Assembly: GCF_014203645.1 (NCBI RefSeq)
Contig: NZ_JACHJL010000001.1
Location: forward strand, 496,001 to 560,000
From: Streptomyces zagrosensis
Lineage (GTDB): Bacteria > Actinomycetota > Actinomycetes > Streptomycetales > Streptomycetaceae
Direction of reading: 5' to 3'
DNA: 64,000 bases
Below are positions 61,500-64,000 of this stretch, piece by piece. A program made the translations under genes and the position numbers. Every line of letters begins with the position of its first letter. Position 1 is the first letter of the stretch. The notes under the pieces were generated by a model, which saw only the letters and a program-made list of their open reading frames with translations, had not been told where the DNA came from and made no database searches.

Positions 61500-63932
61500 T
61501 CAGCCGCGCTGGCGTCCCGGGAAGCGCAGGCTAGTGAGCTTTCGCTGCCAGGCGGAGTCATGCCACCGGTTGATCAGCACGGACCCGCGATGAGACACCT
61601 CCGTCGCCACTCGCGACGCCGACCGAGGCAGCAGCAGGGCACGCAGCCGGGTGGGCTTGGTGGCTGCGTCGCGCAGCCCGGTCGCCACCAGTCGTACGTC
61701 CGCCGCCAGGCTCGCCACAGGTCGGGGCCGCGGGGCGTACCAGGTCTCCTCCACGGCCGCCGCCACCCGGTGTGCCGCGTCCGCCGGTGGCCCCTCCAGC
61801 GAGCCCGCCTCGACGATCCGGGCCGCCGCCTTGCGCGGGGTGAGCGACTCGTCCGGGAGGATGCCGTGGTCCCAGCCGGTGTCCAGCAGCTCCTGCCAGG
61901 CGGCCACCGTGCGGGCCGCGGCGGCCTCCGGGGTACGCCCGGCCGTTTCGCTCAGCCGGCGGGACCGTATCCGCACTCGCCAGAGCAGCGGCAACAGGGG
62001 GATCACCACCACCGCCAACGCACCGGAGCTGATCAGTGTGATCTTGCCCCAGGGCGTACCACTGTCCTTGTCGTCTTCGTCCGGCTCCCTGGCTGCCGGC
62101 CCACCGCACTCGCCGAGTCGCTTCATGTCGGCGGTGCAGCTCTCGGAAGGCGAAGGGCGAGCGGACGGCTCGTCCGCGCTGGTCGGCTGAGGCAGCGGCA
62201 CGGCCGGGTCGTCCTCGGATGGCGTCTCATCGATGGTGTAGTCGGGCTGCGTGCCCCGGCTGGGCGTGGGCTCGAAACGAGTCCAGCCGACACCCTCGAA
62301 GTACAACTCGGGCCAGGCGTGCGCGTCCCGCAGGCCAACCGACATCGAGCCGTCCGTCTGAGCGGCGCCCGGCATAAAGCCGACCGCGACTCGGGCCGGG
62401 ATACCGAGCGTCCTGGCCATTGCCGCCATCGAGAACGAGAAGTGGACGCAGAAGCCCTCACGCTGCTCAAGGAACTTGGCGATCGCCTTGCTGCCGCTAC
62501 CCGCCTTTACCTGGGTGTCGTAGCGGAAACCACCCTCAAGGGAGAACCATTTCTGCAACTTCACGGCTTGTTCGTACGCGTTGCCTGCGCCCTTGGTCAC
62601 CTGCTCCGCCGTGCTGGCCACGACCGACGGCAGCGAGTCGGGCACCTGGGTGTATTCGCGCAGCAGCTGTGCCGGGGGTGCCGGGGCCTGCGCTAGCTGC
62701 GCGGCGGTGGGCTGCACGGTCAGGCTGGACACTTCGTACTGCGCGCCGCGGGTGTTTTGTCCTCGGTCGCCGACGACCGTGCGGCCTTCCGGCTCGAAGC
62801 GCCAGCGTCCGTCGATGCGCACCGTCGATGCGGGGTAGGGGAGCGGAAGCCAGTTCTGTGCGTACCAGTCGGCGGCCTTGATCACCGTGTCTACGGAGCC
62901 CGTACGCACGTCGGAGCGCAGCCCTACCGGGGTCGGCAACTGATCCGGCACGTCCTGCACTCGGCGCTCGGATGGCTTCCACGCGGCACCGTCGAACGTA
63001 TCGAGTGCCACGATGCGCAGGTACATGTCCTGGGTGTCGGAAGCGGAGGTGCGGTAGCGCAGCACCTCCTTGTCCTCCGGCTGATTGAGGCTGTTCTGTA
63101 GGGACACCAGCGGATTGACCGCGGAAATGGTGCCGCCCGTGCCGTCGCCGGCCGTGCCGCCGCTCGTTTGGTCATTGAGCAGCCCGCTGTTCAGTGAGGG
63201 GAGGATCGCCGGCACGGCGAGCGCGATGCCGAGCGCGAGCACACTGATCCGGCGTCCGGTCCGCACCGGGGACAGCGAGGTACTGCCCGCTCCGTCGAGA
63301 CCGGAAGACGCCCGTCCCTGCCCGCGCGGCCCGGCGCCGCCACTGAACACGCGCCCCCACTGCGACAACCGGTCCCGGCCCTCGGCGAGCAGCAGCAACA
63401 AATAGCCGGCCGCCGCTGCCAAGAACCACAGCCAGTCCGTTCCGTCATCGGATAGGCCTGCTGCGATCGAGAACAGCGCGAGCAAGGGCAACCCGGCGGG
63501 CGCGGCGCTGCGGAACGTCACCGCGAGTGCGTCCACCCACAGGCCGATCACCAGGACGCCACCCACGAGCAACAGCTTGATGCCGGTGGTCCCGGGCGCG
63601 GGGATGGCGTACTGCCCGACGTCATCGACGCCTTCGGACATGAGCCGGCCCAACTCGCGGAAGACGGCCGGGCTCGGCAACACCCCCGCGATGGCTTGGC
63701 CACGGGCGAATGAGACGGTCAGCAGCAGCAGCCCCACCAGGGCCTGGGCCGCGACGGTCACCAGGCGGGCCAACGGCACTCGCCGGGCCAGCACGCCCAC
63801 ACAGGTCTGGATGCCGAGCAGTAACGTCGCTTGCAGGAGCCAGCCGGACGTATCGATCAGCGGCAGCATCGCGCAGCTCGCCGCCAAGGTGGCCAGCGCC
63901 GCGCACAGCGCCAGTCGCGCGCTTCCGCTCAT
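61500..63932 (-). CDS. TgpA-like transglutaminase membrane protein (DUF3488)
   Basis: 810 residues. Six N-terminal transmembrane helices (about 1-245), a large extracytoplasmic region with a transglutaminase-core domain, one further helix (about 635-657), and a cytoplasmic C-terminal DUF4129-like region. Catalytic Cys is in REGFCVHFSFSMA and His in RDAHAWPELYF, with Asp in the following strand. Orthologues lie beside MoxR ATPase and DUF58 genes upstream of the division cluster. Substrate unknown; the family includes TgpA of Pseudomonas, which is essential. ATG start overlaps the preceding gene's stop. Confidence 0.94.
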   Translation of the reverse strand: MSGSARLALCAALATLAASCAMLPLIDTSGWLLQATLLLGIQTCVGVLARRVPLARLVTVAAQALVGLLLLTVSFARGQAIAGVLPSPAVFRELGRLMSEGVDDVGQYAIPAPGTTGIKLLLVGGVLVIGLWVDALAVTFRSAAPAGLPLLALFSIAAGLSDDGTDWLWFLAAAAGYLLLLLAEGRDRLSQWGRVFSGGAGPRGQGRASSGLDGAGSTSLSPVRTGRRISVLALGIALAVPAILPSLNSGLLNDQTSGGTAGDGTGGTISAVNPLVSLQNSLNQPEDKEVLRYRTSASDTQDMYLRIVALDTFDGAAWKPSERRVQDVPDQLPTPVGLRSDVRTGSVDTVIKAADWYAQNWLPLPYPASTVRIDGRWRFEPEGRTVVGDRGQNTRGAQYEVSSLTVQPTAAQLAQAPAPPAQLLREYTQVPDSLPSVVASTAEQVTKGAGNAYEQAVKLQKWFSLEGGFRYDTQVKAGSGSKAIAKFLEQREGFCVHFSFSMAAMARTLGIPARVAVGFMPGAAQTDGSMSVGLRDAHAWPELYFEGVGWTRFEPTPSRGTQPDYTIDETPSEDDPAVPLPQPTSADEPSARPSPSESCTADMKRLGECGGPAAREPDEDDKDSGTPWGKITLISSGALAVVVIPLLPLLWRVRIRSRRLSETAGRTPEAAAARTVAAWQELLDTGWDHGILPDESLTPRKAAARIVEAGSLEGPPADAAHRVAAAVEETWYAPRPRPVASLAADVRLVATGLRDAATKPTRLRALLLPRSASRVATEVSHRGSVLINRWHDSAWQRKLTSLRFPGRQRG

Positions 63933-64000
63933 GCCCAGCCTCCGCTCGCGCCGCCCGGCGCCGACATGCCGCCGTGCTGCGTGCGGTAGTGGTCGGCCTG
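63929..64000 (-). CDS. C-terminal end of an upstream gene, probably DUF58
   Basis: Partial, open at the right window edge. 23 codons read QADHYRTQHGGMSAPGGASG then GWA and TGA, overlapping the ATG of the TgpA-like gene by 4 bp (ATGA). The position and the coupled overlap fit the DUF58 (von Willebrand-like) protein normally found here, but the fragment alone does not identify it. Confidence 0.6.
   Translation of the reverse strand, partial: QADHYRTQHGGMSAPGGASGGWA

Overview
The window is a chromosomal segment of a high-GC actinomycete, almost certainly Streptomyces or a very close relative. The evidence is strongly G/C-biased third codon positions, frequent GTG/TTG starts, 4-bp ATGA/GTGA gene overlaps, the actinobacterial qcrCAB/ctaCDEF respiratory locus, a PASTA-domain Ser/Thr kinase, and families typical of Streptomyces (SAV_6107-type HEPN, DUF3040, DUF5304, MacS-type kinase). 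From memory, the gene order matches the conserved core of the Streptomyces coelicolor chromosome just before the division/cell-wall cluster. I see no transposase, integrase, phage gene, tRNA or rRNA; this is vertically inherited core sequence with local repeat expansions.

Region by region: 1-7.5 kb holds the cytochrome c oxidase and bc1 genes (ctaD end, ctaF, ctaE, qcrC-qcrA-qcrB), which build the actinobacterial III-IV supercomplex; an L,D-transpeptidase lipoprotein and an atypical receiver protein are inserted between ctaF and ctaE. 7.6-14 kb: trpD, a SAM-IV riboswitch with terminator controlling a class V aminotransferase, an Lrp-type effector-domain protein with a rhomboid protease, and a zinc-ribbon protein with a NYN-domain protein. 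14-20 kb: two tandem NlpC/P60 cell-wall hydrolases (the first under a candidate c-di-AMP riboswitch), a gluzincin-type peptidase and a PimB-like mannosyltransferase. 20-34.5 kb: FadD-type acyl-CoA synthetase, phosphoesterase, SRPBCC protein with ArsA-like ATPase, DUF5304, ROK glucokinase, EEP-family protein, membrane protein, esterase, acyltransferase, a two-component system and 6-phosphofructokinase.

34.8-38.6 kb holds the shikimate/tryptophan node: a fused anthranilate synthase with a classic three-Trp leader-peptide attenuator, divergent from class II DAHP synthase. 38.7-41.4 kb: bacterioferritin-associated ferredoxin behind an iron box, bacterioferritin, a Moco sulfite-oxidase-like protein and endonuclease IV. 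41.7-51 kb: PASTA kinase, thiOSG under a TPP riboswitch, a ferredoxin-reductase-like flavoprotein, a Rv2175c-like DNA-binding protein, thiE and metF. 51-64 kb: a Gly/Tyr-rich membrane protein, a carotenoid-desaturase-like flavoprotein, an ABC ATPase/YhgE-Pip/TetR operon with a clear 26-bp operator, a HEPN protein, a methyltransferase, DUF3040, and a TgpA-like transglutaminase overlapping a partial upstream gene (probably DUF58).

The richest content is cis-regulatory RNA: SAM-IV, TPP and probable ydaO riboswitches and a trp attenuator in one 64-kb stretch. The least explained signals are a two-copy type I-E-like CRISPR remnant near 61.4 kb, a 33-bp minisatellite beside the TPP riboswitch, a 21-bp palindrome centred on the ctaE start codon, a dense G-run block with a long hairpin near 54.3 kb, and two ATPases with K-to-R changed P-loops.
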